Part shown: positions 8,904 to 16,479 of the stretch, piece by piece
Layout: each line of letters starts with the position of its first letter
Numbering within the stretch: the first letter of the stretch is position 1
Assembly (NCBI GenBank): GCA_049276455.1
Contig: JBASWL010000200.1
Coordinates: forward strand, 1-64,000
Length of the DNA: 64,000 nucleotides
Direction: 5' to 3'
Source: Georgfuchsia sp049276455
GTDB taxonomy: Bacteria; Pseudomonadota; Gammaproteobacteria; Burkholderiales; Rhodocyclaceae
Notes under the pieces: generated by a model
Database searches by the model: none
What the model saw: the letters and a program-made list of their open reading frames with translations, nothing else
What the model was told of the DNA's origin: nothing
Program-made: the position numbers and the translations under genes

Positions 8904-9937
8904 GGGGCTTGGCGGTGGATCAGCATGGCGTCGCCATAACTGAAGAAGCGGTAACTATGATTGATCGCATATTGATAGGCGGTGCGCAGATTGTCCAGCC
9001 CGCCAAAGGCTGAAACCAGCATCAGCAGCGTGGACTTTGGTAAGTGGAAATTGGTCACCAGCAGGTCAACGACGCGAAAGTCGAAGCCGGGTGTAACGAA
9101 CAAATCAGTATCACCGCTACCTGCAGACAGTGTTCCACTACGTGCAGCAGATTCGAGGGTGCGTAGTGTCGTTGTACCGACGGCAACGATACGTCCGCTT
9201 TTTGCCCTGGTCGTGGCAATCGCATCAACGGTCGACTGTGGCAGGGAGTAGTGCTCACTGTGCATGCAATGCTCGGAAAGATTTTTTATGCGCACAGGCT
9301 GGAATGTTCCAGCGCCAACGTGCAGCGTGACGTACGCGATATTGATCCCGGACTCCTTGATTTTCTGTAGAAGCAAGGAATCGAAATGCAATCCTGCGGT
9401 CGGCGCTGCAACAGAACCCGGATCACAAGCATAAATGGTTTGGTAGCGCGATTCGTCTTCGCCCCTGACGGCGCGGATAATGTAAGGCGGCAGCGGCAGG
9501 CGACCATGGCGTTCGATCAGATCGAATACATCGCCATCGAAACGCAGATGGTAGAACTCGCCTTCGCGACCGAGTACCTCGACCTTGATCTTGCCTTCCA
9601 GCAGCAACTTGCCGCCAGCTCGCAGCGGTTTGCTTGCCCGCACCTGGGCCAAAACTTCGTCTTCGCCAAGCAGACGTTCGACCAGTACTTCAATTTGGCC
9701 GCCGCTCTCCTTTTGCCCGAGCAAACGTGCATGCAGTACGCGCGTATTGTTCATCACGATAAGGTCGCCCGGCTGCAACAATTGAGCCAAGGCAGTGAAA
9801 GTGAGATCTTCGATTGATGAACCCCGCATTACCAGCAGCCGACTTGCCGAGCGCTGCGGCAGCGGTGCCTGCGCAATCAATTCTTGCGGCAGGTGATAAT
9901 CAAAATCGTCAAGGGTGAGGAGTGAATTATCAGGCAT
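8900..9937 (-). CDS. queA: S-adenosylmethionine:tRNA ribosyltransferase-isomerase
   Basis: Transfers and isomerises the ribosyl group of SAM onto preQ1-modified tRNA to form epoxyqueuosine. The 345-residue protein has LTLDDFDYHLPQELIAQ at the start, NNTRVLHARLLG, YQTIYACDPGSVAAPTAGLHF and HVGAGTFQPV, all QueA hallmarks. The reading frame is open a further 55 codons upstream, but that segment runs through the tRNA-Leu gene, so the ATG at 9937 is used. No strong ribosome site is visible. It overlaps tgt by 4 nt. A tRNA promoter lies immediately upstream on the opposite strand. Confidence 0.95.
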   Translation of the reverse strand: MPDNSLLTLDDFDYHLPQELIAQAPLPQRSASRLLVMRGSSIEDLTFTALAQLLQPGDLIVMNNTRVLHARLLGQKESGGQIEVLVERLLGEDEVLAQVRASKPLRAGGKLLLEGKIKVEVLGREGEFYHLRFDGDVFDLIERHGRLPLPPYIIRAVRGEDESRYQTIYACDPGSVAAPTAGLHFDSLLLQKIKESGINIAYVTLHVGAGTFQPVRIKNLSEHCMHSEHYSLPQSTVDAIATTRAKSGRIVAVGTTTLRTLESAARSGTLSAGSGDTDLFVTPGFDFRVVDLLVTNFHLPKSTLLMLVSAFGGLDNLRTAYQYAINHSYRFFSYGDAMLIHRQAP

Positions 9938-9940
9938 CAG

Positions 9941-9969
9941 TTGAAGCAAAGCCGCTAATCGCGGATAAT
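9941..9969 (+). promoter_or_regulatory. Sigma70 promoter for tRNA-Leu
   Basis: TTGAAG at 9941-9946 and GATAAT at 9964-9969 are 17 bp apart, with a GC-rich discriminator (GCGCGC) just after, as expected for a stable-RNA promoter. The predicted start near 9976 precedes the mature tRNA 5' end at 10020. Confidence 0.72.
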
Positions 9970-10019
9970 GCGCGCTCTTTTCGCAGGGCGCGCCATTGTA
10001 GTACGTGACCCATGTCCTT

Positions 10020-10104
10020 GCCGGGATGGCGGAATCGGTAGACGCAGCGGACTCAAAATCCGCCGCCGCAAGGTGTGGGGGTTCGAGTCCCCCTCCCGGC
10101 ACCA
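10020..10104 (+). tRNA. tRNA-Leu (anticodon CAA)
   Basis: An 85-nt tRNA with long variable arm. The acceptor stem GCCGGGA pairs with TCCCGGC, followed by encoded ACCA. The D loop AATCGGTAGACGC is typical of class II tRNAs. The anticodon stem GCGGA/TCCGC encloses the loop CTCAAAA, giving anticodon CAA (reads UUG). The variable arm and the T arm (GGGGG-TTCGAGT-CCCCC) fold normally. Confidence 0.97.
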
Positions 10105-10266
10105 GTAGCAGAGCGGGTTTACGAGATCAAGAACACCCCTCAAAATGCTAAGCACATATACGCGGAACGCTAGCGGGACACTTCCACAAGAATACCTGCA
10201 TCAATCTACCCAAGCTGTGTACTCTTTTCCCATGCATGATAATCGACCGTTACCATTTCAGACATC

Positions 10267-10295
10267 AAAAAAAACGCAACCCAAAAAGGGTTGCG
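10267..10295 (-). terminator. Rho-independent terminator of the candidate small RNA
   Basis: A perfect 8-bp stem, CGCAACCC (10295-10288 on the minus strand) with GGGTTGCG (10282-10275), a loop of five T, and eight T residues immediately after (10274-10267). It can act only for minus-strand transcription. Confidence 0.9.
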
Positions 10296-10373
10296 CAGAA
10301 TTCGCCCCTTTGCGGAGCGAGGAGGAGCCAGTGATGCACCCAACATCAATTTAGATGGGTACATTCAAGAGAT
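10267..10373 (-). ncRNA. Candidate FNR-controlled small RNA with exposed anti-Shine-Dalgarno segment
   Basis: No protein gene fits here, but the minus strand has all parts of a small-RNA gene: an FNR-type site (10407-10420), a -10 TATGAT (10384-10379), about 106 nt of transcript from about 10373, and a hairpin plus U8 terminator (10295-10267). The transcript can fold into hairpin 1 (10360-10338), then an unpaired stretch containing CUCCUCC (10327-10321), hairpin 2 (CGCUCC/GGGGCG, 10319-10303) and the terminator stem. CUCCUCC is complementary to strong ribosome sites (GGAGGAG), the typical seed of repressive trans-acting RNAs such as the FNR-dependent RNAs known in Neisseria and E. coli. Promoter, ends and folding are seen in sequence; expression and function are inferred. 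Confidence 0.72.
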
Positions 10374-10378
10374 GTTTC

Positions 10379-10420
10379 ATCATAGCGACTCAACATTTAA
10401 ATTACATTGATATGGATCAT
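10379..10420 (-). promoter_or_regulatory. FNR box and -10 element (class II arrangement)
   Basis: Plus-strand TTGAT-ATGG-ATCAT at 10407-10420 matches the FNR consensus TTGAT-N4-ATCAA at nine of ten positions. On the minus strand, 22 bp separate it from TATGAT (10384-10379), which places the box centre at about -41 relative to a start near 10373, the class II activator position. An FNR with the matching E-x-x-S-R recognition helix is encoded at 26881-27675. Confidence 0.72.
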
Positions 10421-10546
10421 AAATTAGCCCGATTTTTTGTTAAACATCTCGATGTTATGAAGATAACCTAGAAATCATCCCGTTTTCAATTGGAGATTCC
10501 GACTCAATTTTCGTAAAGACAAAAATAGATTGTGTTGCGTAGGGGC

Positions 10547-10738
10547 CTAGATACACGGAATACCACTTTGCGTTTGCGCTCGAGCAAGCGGAAGGGGTAT
10601 GCCAGCGGAAGTCAGTAGGGCGCCTCTAATACCATAAAAGAAGTCATTGGTTTGTGCGCGCATTACCATCTCGATGGCTGCCTGATCTTCTATCGCGTAA
10701 TTTTCAGTGATCAGTGTCGTCACTTCGTCAAGGTGCAT
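10547..10738 (-). CDS. Small hypothetical protein
   Basis: A 63-codon frame beginning MHLDEVTTLITENYAIEDQ three bases after the stop of the VF530 gene. The first half looks helical and acidic; there is no signal peptide, membrane span or recognised motif. No Shine-Dalgarno is visible, so it could be translated only by coupling. Its end lies about 175 bp before the FNR box of the small RNA. It may be a genuine short third gene of the RIO-VF530 operon or a chance frame; I do not recognise it. Confidence 0.3.
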   Translation of the reverse strand: MHLDEVTTLITENYAIEDQAAIEMVMRAQTNDFFYGIRGALLTSAGIPLPLARAQTQSGIPCI

Positions 10739-10741
10739 AGG

Positions 10742-10993
10742 TCATGGGGATTGCCTCGCAGTTGAGCGGACCATGGCGAGATACAACGACTCCACCTTTT
10801 CGCGCGCCCAAGGGTTGCGGCGCAGAAATTTGAGACTGGATGTGAGACTGGGATCGTGAGTGAAGCAGCGGATATCAATCTGTTGCCCGAGCCCTTTCCA
10901 GCCATACTGTCTCACCAGTTGGTTCAGGATCATCTCCAGAGTGACGCCATGGAGTGGATTATTTGTCTGCTTTTCCGTCATCAGGGCAGCCAT
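10742..10993 (-). CDS. VF530 family (DUF2132) DNA-binding-like protein
   Basis: Small protein of 83 residues with the family signature NPLHGVTLEMILNQLVRQYG, then IDIRCFTHDPSLTSSLKFLR and the C-terminal NPWAREKVESLYL. Members are short, mostly helical and proposed to bind DNA; no defined cellular role is established. The ATG at 10993 shares a base with the TGA of the upstream RIO-kinase gene (TGATG) and is preceded by GGAAGG; the frame also opens at a TTG one codon earlier. The two genes must be co-translated. Confidence 0.85.
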   Translation of the reverse strand: MAALMTEKQTNNPLHGVTLEMILNQLVRQYGWKGLGQQIDIRCFTHDPSLTSSLKFLRRNPWAREKVESLYLAMVRSTARQSP

Positions 10994-11847
10994 CAACCTT
11001 CCTGTGCCAACGCCCGGTACATCTGTCGCCGCTCTTCTTCCTGTATCGCCAGTTTCACTTCTTCCAGCACTGCATCAACGTCGGCAATGTGATGGTCGGC
11101 TTCGATGTGGCCGGTGAGTTCGCTCTCAATGGTCAATGTGCCGGCTAAATACAACTGCCAGATTTCCTTTCCATATTCGCTGCCGGCCAATTGCGGTGCA
11201 AAGCGGCTGAAGTAGCTGGCGAGGTTGGCGACATCGCGCTCAAGCATCGGAGCGGCGTTGCTGTTGCCAGCGGCGTCGACCGCCTGCGGCAGGTCGATGA
11301 TGACCGGGCCGTCGCTGCCGACCAGAATGTTGTATTCGGACAGGTCACCGTGAATCATGCCGGCGCACAACATGCGTACCACCTGCTTCAGCAGGCCAGC
11401 ATGGTATGTCAGTGCCTGTTCTTCCGATAGCGCAATATCATTCAATCGTGGCGCTGGGTAGCCATCGGCATCTGTGATCAACTGCATCAGCAGCACGCCT
11501 TCGTGGCAAAGGTAGGGCTGCGGTACGCACACACCTGCAGCAGCCAGACGGTACAGGGCGTCGACCTCGGCGTTTTGCCAGGCTTCTTCCTGCATCTGGC
11601 GGCCGTAGCGGCTGCCCTTTTCCATGGCCCGCGCCTGGCGACTGTTCTTGACCTTGCGACCTTCCTGATACGAGGCGCTTTTGCGAAAGCTGCGTTGCTT
11701 GACGTCTTTGTAGACCTTTGCGCAGCGAACCGCTTCGCCGCAGCGAACGATGTAGACGGTCGCCTCCTTGCCGCTCATCAACTGGCCGATCACCTCGTCG
11801 ATCAGGCCTTCTTCAAGCAGTGATTGAAGTCTCTTGGGTGTTTTCAT
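10993..11847 (-). CDS. RIO1-like serine/threonine protein kinase
   Basis: Atypical protein kinase of the RIO family, 284 residues. Visible kinase elements are the nucleotide-binding region with GKEATVYIVRCGEAVRCAKV (the Lys is the expected ATP-binding residue), the catalytic loop MIHGDLSEYNILV, and the metal-binding segment VIIDLPQAVD, where D replaces the DFG aspartate of ordinary kinases. The loop between subdomains I and III is long and basic (KQRSFRKSASYQEGRKVKNSRQ in outline), as in RIO1. Bacterial members have no settled function; the archaeal and eukaryotic ones act in ribosome maturation. It is divergent from hypB and overlaps the VF530 gene. Confidence 0.9.
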   Translation of the reverse strand: MKTPKRLQSLLEEGLIDEVIGQLMSGKEATVYIVRCGEAVRCAKVYKDVKQRSFRKSASYQEGRKVKNSRQARAMEKGSRYGRQMQEEAWQNAEVDALYRLAAAGVCVPQPYLCHEGVLLMQLITDADGYPAPRLNDIALSEEQALTYHAGLLKQVVRMLCAGMIHGDLSEYNILVGSDGPVIIDLPQAVDAAGNSNAAPMLERDVANLASYFSRFAPQLAGSEYGKEIWQLYLAGTLTIESELTGHIEADHHIADVDAVLEEVKLAIQEEERRQMYRALAQEG

Positions 11848-11923
11848 GTGCGGAGTATATTAGCTGCCTGAAGTTTGGTCATACGAGTGGTATGGGTTAC
11901 TGAACCGGACGTGGAGCAAGACT

Positions 11924-12364
11924 ATGTGTAGCACCTGCGGTTGTGGCGATGAGGCCCATGAGCATCCCGACAGCTATCCCTATCGGCCACGGCTGAGTCA
12001 GCCGGCGGCAAACCGCGCCTGGCTGGCGCAGCAGGGCATACTGGCCCTGAACCTGGTATCGAGTCCCGGCTCGGGCAAGACCACGCTGCTGGTGAAAACT
12101 ATCGAGGCGCTGCGCGGACGCCTGCCGATTGCTGTGATCGAGGGCGACCAGCACACCGAGCGCGATGCCGAACGCATTCATTCCGCCGGTGCGCCGGCTG
12201 TGCAGATCAACACCGGCCGCAGCTGTCATCTCGATGCGACGCAGGCGATCGCTTTTGCACGGCAGGTAAACCCGGCGCTGGAGGTGATTCGGCTGTCGGC
12301 AAACAACGGTGCGGGCATGGCCGAATGGTTGGCGTGGATATGGAAGGCAGTGACGGCGCGATGA
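11924..12364 (+). CDS. hypB: Hydrogenase nickel-insertion GTPase HypB, internally deleted
   Basis: HypB delivers nickel to [NiFe]-hydrogenase large subunits using GTP hydrolysis. This 146-residue version keeps the N-terminal CSTCGCG motif, the P-loop VSSPGSGKTTLL, IEGDQHTERDAERI and the interface metal residues in GRSCHLDA, then jumps directly to the C-terminal ARQVNPALEVIRLSA and GAGMAEWLAW. Compared with E. coli HypB, about 80 residues between CHLDA and the RxVNP segment are missing, including the G3 switch (ENVGN) and the NKxD guanine motif. The frame is preserved. A full protein is about 280-290 residues. It starts at the ATG at 11924 after GGAG and overlaps hypF by 4 nt. GTPase activity is unlikely as drawn. 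Confidence 0.88.
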   Translation: MCSTCGCGDEAHEHPDSYPYRPRLSQPAANRAWLAQQGILALNLVSSPGSGKTTLLVKTIEALRGRLPIAVIEGDQHTERDAERIHSAGAPAVQINTGRSCHLDATQAIAFARQVNPALEVIRLSANNGAGMAEWLAWIWKAVTAR

Positions 12365-13497
12365 TGCATCCAGACTGCATCGAGCAACGCCTGCCGATCT
12401 ACAGTAACGGCCCGCCGGTACTGGGCTGCGGCGCCTGGTTCAAGAACACCTTGTGTGTGGTGCGCGACGGCGAGGCCTTTGTTTCCCGCAGCGTTGGCGA
12501 CCTGGACGGCGCCGAAGCTTGTCTCGAGCACGAGCAGGTGGCGCGCGCGCTGCTCGACTGGTTGAACAAGCCGCCTGCCGCGATCGGCCACGATCTGCAT
12601 CCGGATTTTCATTCGACCCGCTTTGCGCTCGAGTTGGCGCGGAAGCTGGGCAGCCGCAGCTTTGCCGTACAACATCATCACGCCCATATCGCGGCCTTGT
12701 GTGCTGAGCATGGCGTGAGGCAGCCGGTGCTGGGACTGGCGCTCGACGGCGTCGGCCTCGGCAGCGACGGCACGGCCTGGGGCGGCGAACTGCTCCGGGT
12801 CGATGGCGCCGCGTTCGAGCGGTGCGGTCATCTGCGGCCTCTGCGTCTGCCCGGCGGCGACCGCGCCGCACGCGAACCGTGGCGCATGGCGGCATCGGTA
12901 TTATGCGATCTGGATCGCGGCGCGGAAATCGCCACGCGCTTTGCCGGACAGCCTGCCGCCGCCGCTCTCGCACAAATGATCGAACGCGACGTGAATTGCC
13001 CGCCGACATCGAGCATGGGCCGCGTCTTCGATGCCGCCGCCGGCCTGCTCGGCCTCTGTCCGGTGATGCATTTCGAAGCTGAAGCGGCGATTGCATTGGA
13101 ACAGGCGGCGACCGGCTACATCATGCGCCATGGCCTGCCGGCGCCGCTTGGCGGTGGTTGGCGCATCGATGGCGGCGTGCTCGATCTGCTGCCGCTGTTC
13201 TCGGTGCTGGCCAACATGAAAGGCATGGACCATGCCGGTCATGGCGCCGCGCTGTTTCATGCCACGCTGGTGGCCGCGCTTGACGACTGGGTTGGACGGG
13301 CGGTTGCCGTGAGCGGCATCCGAATTGTTGCCTGTGGCGGCGGCTGCTTTTTCAACCGGCTGTTGAGCGCGGGTCTGCGCGAGCGTTTGCAGGCGCGTGG
13401 TTGCACAGTGCTCGAAGCGTCGAAGCAGGGGCCGGGCGATACCGCCATCGCACTGGGCCAGGCCTGGGTGGTACAGCGCATAGTGGAAGATCTCTGA
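12361..13497 (+). CDS. hypF: HypF carbamoyltransferase, short form (C-terminal Kae1-like domain only)
   Basis: HypF makes the carbamoyl group that becomes the hydrogenase cyanide ligands and passes it to HypE. Only the C-terminal catalytic half is present (378 residues): HPDFHSTRFALELA, the metal-site VQHHHAHIAALCAEHG, LALDGVGLGSDGTAWGGEL and the nucleotide-binding ACGGGCFFNRLL. The acylphosphatase, zinc-finger and YrdC-like domains of the ~750-residue protein are absent. Short HypF1 forms are known in Ralstonia/Cupriavidus, so this need not be a pseudogene, although an acylphosphatase/YrdC partner would then be needed from elsewhere. The ATG at 12361 overlaps the hypB stop (ATGA), and the stop overlaps hypC (TGATG). 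Confidence 0.9.
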   Translation: MMHPDCIEQRLPIYSNGPPVLGCGAWFKNTLCVVRDGEAFVSRSVGDLDGAEACLEHEQVARALLDWLNKPPAAIGHDLHPDFHSTRFALELARKLGSRSFAVQHHHAHIAALCAEHGVRQPVLGLALDGVGLGSDGTAWGGELLRVDGAAFERCGHLRPLRLPGGDRAAREPWRMAASVLCDLDRGAEIATRFAGQPAAAALAQMIERDVNCPPTSSMGRVFDAAAGLLGLCPVMHFEAEAAIALEQAATGYIMRHGLPAPLGGGWRIDGGVLDLLPLFSVLANMKGMDHAGHGAALFHATLVAALDDWVGRAVAVSGIRIVACGGGCFFNRLLSAGLRERLQARGCTVLEASKQGPGDTAIALGQAWVVQRIVEDL

Positions 13498-13718
13498 TGT
13501 GTCTGGCGATGCCGGTGCGGGTGATCGAATTGTGCGGCAACGATGAGGCCGTCGTCGATCTCGGCGGTGTGCATAAATGCATTTCGCTGGCGTTGGTCGA
13601 AGATGTCGCCGTCGGCGACTACATCATCCTGCATGCCGGCCATGCGCTGGAGAAACTCGATGTAGAGGAGGCGGAACAGACGCTGGCGCTGTTCCGCGAG
13701 ATCGGGGCGGCGCAATGA
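13497..13718 (+). CDS. hypC: Hydrogenase maturation chaperone HypC
   Basis: Small OB-fold protein that carries the Fe(CN)2CO group with HypD and escorts the hydrogenase large subunit. The 73-residue product begins MCLAMPVRVIE, with the essential Cys2 and the MCLAxP signature, and contains VDLGGVHKCISLALVEDVAVGDYIILHAGHAL, the normal HypC/HupF core. The start codon is fixed by the signature; a longer frame upstream is a shadow of hypF. Overlaps hypF by one base and hypD by four. Confidence 0.96.
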   Translation: MCLAMPVRVIELCGNDEAVVDLGGVHKCISLALVEDVAVGDYIILHAGHALEKLDVEEAEQTLALFREIGAAQ

Positions 13719-14824
13719 AATACATTGACGAATTCCGCGATGCCGATCTGGCGCGCGGGTTGGCGGCGGCCATAGCGCGCGAGGCGCGGCCTGAGCGGCA
13801 ATATCGCCTGATGGAATTCTGTGGCGGCCATACCCACGCCATTTCGCGCTACGGCATCGCCGATCTGCTGCCATCCAATGTGCAAATGATCCATGGTCCC
13901 GGTTGCCCGGTGTGCGTGCTGCCAATCGGCCGCATTGATCAGGCGATCCGGTTGGCGCGCGAATTCGGCGTCATCCTGTGCACCTATGCCGATACATTGC
14001 GCGTGCCGGCTTCGCACAGTCTCTCGCTGCTGAAGGCACGGGCACAGGGCGCCGATGTGCGCATGGTCTATTCCACCGCCGATGCCTTGCGCATCGCGCG
14101 TGATAACCCGGAACGCGAAGTGGTGTTCCTTGCTATCGGCTTCGAGACGACGACGCCACCCACCGCCGTTGCGCTGAAGCAGGCGCGCATGGAAGGACTG
14201 ACGAACTTCAGCGTGCTCTGCAACCACGTGCTGACACCGGCGGCGATGCACGCGATTCTTGCCGCATCCAATGTCGCCATCGACGGTTTCATCGGACCGG
14301 CCCATGTGTCGACAGTGATTGGCAGCGCGCCCTACGAGCCGTTCCCGCGCGACTACGGCAAGCCGGTGGTGATTGCCGGTTTCGAACCACTCGACGTGAT
14401 GCGCGCGATCCAGATGCTGCTGCAACAGATCAATGCGGGCAGGGCGGTGGTGGAGAACGAATTCGCCCGCGCCGTGACGCGTGACGGCAACCGCAAGGCC
14501 TGTGCGCTGATGGAGGAAGTCTTCGAACTGCGCGACAGCTATGAATGGCGCGGCCTCGGCACGTTGCCGCATAGTGCCCTGAAACTGCGTACCGAATATG
14601 CAGGCTTCGATGCGGAACTGCGCTATGACATTCCCTACGTCGCCGTGCCCGACCACAAGGCCTGCGAATGCGGCGCCATCCTGCGCGGCGAAAAGCGGCC
14701 GCAGGAATGCAAAATCTTCGGCACCGCCTGCACGCCGGAAACGCCGCTCGGCTCCTGCATGGTGTCGTCCGAGGGCGCCTGCGCGGCGCATTACACTTAT
14801 GGCCGTTTCAGGAATGTGGCATGA
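13715..14824 (+). CDS. hypD: Hydrogenase maturation Fe-S protein HypD
   Basis: [4Fe-4S] protein that, with HypC, assembles the Fe(CN)2CO cofactor. The 369-residue protein begins MKYIDEFRD and has the conserved motifs MEFCGGHTHAISRYG, HGPGCPVCVLP, and FETTTPPTAV, followed by the C-terminal cysteine cluster (KACECGAI, RPQECKIFGTAC, GSCMVSSEGACAAHY). Length is normal and no key residue is missing. The ATG at 13715 overlaps hypC (ATGA). The normal next gene, hypE, lies 1.66 kb away beyond an antisense gene. Confidence 0.97.
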   Translation: MKYIDEFRDADLARGLAAAIAREARPERQYRLMEFCGGHTHAISRYGIADLLPSNVQMIHGPGCPVCVLPIGRIDQAIRLAREFGVILCTYADTLRVPASHSLSLLKARAQGADVRMVYSTADALRIARDNPEREVVFLAIGFETTTPPTAVALKQARMEGLTNFSVLCNHVLTPAAMHAILAASNVAIDGFIGPAHVSTVIGSAPYEPFPRDYGKPVVIAGFEPLDVMRAIQMLLQQINAGRAVVENEFARAVTRDGNRKACALMEEVFELRDSYEWRGLGTLPHSALKLRTEYAGFDAELRYDIPYVAVPDHKACECGAILRGEKRPQECKIFGTACTPETPLGSCMVSSEGACAAHYTYGRFRNVA

Positions 14825-14983
14825 AACCATGATTCAAGCCACAGAGGAAAGCAAGGCAAACTGGAGTTTTGTTGATTCACATAGTCTGCTCTGGGTCAAA
14901 GCGGTCGATACAGAATTTTTTCATAGTGGACTTTTGAAGGTGATAAAGCTTGCTCAAGCGCTGTGCTGCAAACCCGCAGCGTT

Positions 14984-16243
14984 TCAGGGGCGTAAACCTG
15001 AGCTGCGGATGACCCAGTTGCCGCCGCTGGCGTCCTGTGAGTGTGCGACGATACCCGTTACGGAGGCTGGGTCGTGGCTGCAAGCGCCTAGGCGGGTGCC
15101 GCGGATTTCGGCGCGTACTACCACCTTGCCAAAGCTGTCCCGCGCCAGAACTGGTGGATCAATTGACTTGAGTTCCAGCGCAAGGCAGCCGTCGCCTGCC
15201 GTGCCGATCTGAACGGCGGGGTCGGCATGCGCACGGGTAAGCAGAACGATGGGTGTGCCGTCCGCCGCAAGCGAGACGTCGGGTTGCTGGATAGTGTCGT
15301 CGGACAGTTCGACGGCGAGCTGATGGTCTGCAAGCAGGCCGACATAGCGCCATGACCAACTGCTTGGAGCACCGTTCGGCAGCGTGGCGAAAACGCGCGT
15401 GCTGGAGTTGGCAAAATCCAGTGTGGTGCCGACGAAGGCTAGGCACTCCACGACAAGATACAGCGTGTCATTCTGTGTGAACAGTGTTGGATTGTTGAGC
15501 ATCCCGCAGTGCTGGATCGACAGGCCGGCTAACTGGTCAAGAAGTACTGCCGGATGATATGCAGGTGCAGTAGTAGACACACCGAGTACGGTCTCCGGAG
15601 ATGTAGCCAGAGCATCTGGCGACACGGCGGCACCGATTCGCACCTGCCAACTGGTGGAGTAATTCGGGTTGTAGCCGGTCTGCGGCCGCAGGAAGTAGGA
15701 CAGGTGCGCCCCGTACCAAGTAGTGCCGCTGGCGTTCTTGATGACAGCCAGTGAAGCCGTCTCCGAACTGATCCGACCAATTTCGCCGCTGCCCTCCGGG
15801 TCGGTCACCGCTTCATCCGGCCACAAAGTACCGACCAGATGGAAGGTAGCGCCGTTATCGTCGCTGCGTGCTAGCCGATTTTCGACCGCCGCCAGCTGTA
15901 CGGTGTTGCCAACTTGATCTTGACCAACGACAACGTGCGGCCATGAATATGCTAGCCACACGCGCCCGCTGGTTGCGGGGTCATGGGCGAGGGAAGGATC
16001 GGCGAAGCCCTTGAAGGTTCCGGGATTGGTATCGGGAGCGTCGCCGGAAATGACTATCGGGTTGCAGGTGCCTGCAGTCGCGCAGTTCGTCACCAGTGGT
16101 TGCGGGGCGTTCCCGCCAGCAGTTGCTGTGCCGCTGCCCCCACCTCCTCCACAAGCAGCGACAAAAACAGAGGACAGACTCAAGCAGCAGGCCGAAATCC
16201 TCAGGATGTCCGTGACAGTCTTGTTTTGTTTGGTCACCCGCAT
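14984..16243 (-). CDS. Lipoprotein with sialidase-like (BNR/Asp-box) beta-propeller
   Basis: The 419-residue product starts MRVTKQNKTVTDILRISACC, has a hydrophobic signal and a lipobox ending VAAC followed by a glycine-rich linker, so it is probably an outer-membrane-anchored lipoprotein. A region with RLARSDDNGATF matches the Asp-box pattern SxDxGxTF of sialidase-type propellers, and repeated phrases such as ADPSLAHDP and VWLAYSW are typical of that fold. No catalytic set of a true sialidase is visible, so the substrate is unknown. It lies antisense between hypD and hypE, an unusual position. I can place the fold only tentatively. Confidence 0.75.
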   Translation of the reverse strand: MRVTKQNKTVTDILRISACCLSLSSVFVAACGGGGGSGTATAGGNAPQPLVTNCATAGTCNPIVISGDAPDTNPGTFKGFADPSLAHDPATSGRVWLAYSWPHVVVGQDQVGNTVQLAAVENRLARSDDNGATFHLVGTLWPDEAVTDPEGSGEIGRISSETASLAVIKNASGTTWYGAHLSYFLRPQTGYNPNYSTSWQVRIGAAVSPDALATSPETVLGVSTTAPAYHPAVLLDQLAGLSIQHCGMLNNPTLFTQNDTLYLVVECLAFVGTTLDFANSSTRVFATLPNGAPSSWSWRYVGLLADHQLAVELSDDTIQQPDVSLAADGTPIVLLTRAHADPAVQIGTAGDGCLALELKSIDPPVLARDSFGKVVVRAEIRGTRLGACSHDPASVTGIVAHSQDASGGNWVIRSSGLRP

Positions 16244-16479
16244 AGAACGTTCTTTGTTGTCTAACGAATGAACATATGAGTTGCGCGGCTTTGTCACTCG
16301 CATCTCATTGCCGCACAAACGGTATAGTAATCTCGAGAAGACGAAATTGACAAGGTACTTATCTGCTTTACCCCAATTTTTGATATTTTTTCAGTCGGCA
16401 AATGACTGCTTCCCATTTTCACCAGAGGCGGCTTTGGTACGCAACAGCCGGATGATTGAAGCTCATTAAGGTTTCAACG

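Noticed and set aside
9938..10102. N-terminal extension of queA by 55 codons
   Set aside because: The extension runs through the tRNA-Leu gene and its promoter; the family begins at the ATG at 9937.
13619..14830. 403-codon minus-strand frame across hypD
   Set aside because: hypD motifs on the plus strand are complete; no ribosome site or family for the antisense frame.
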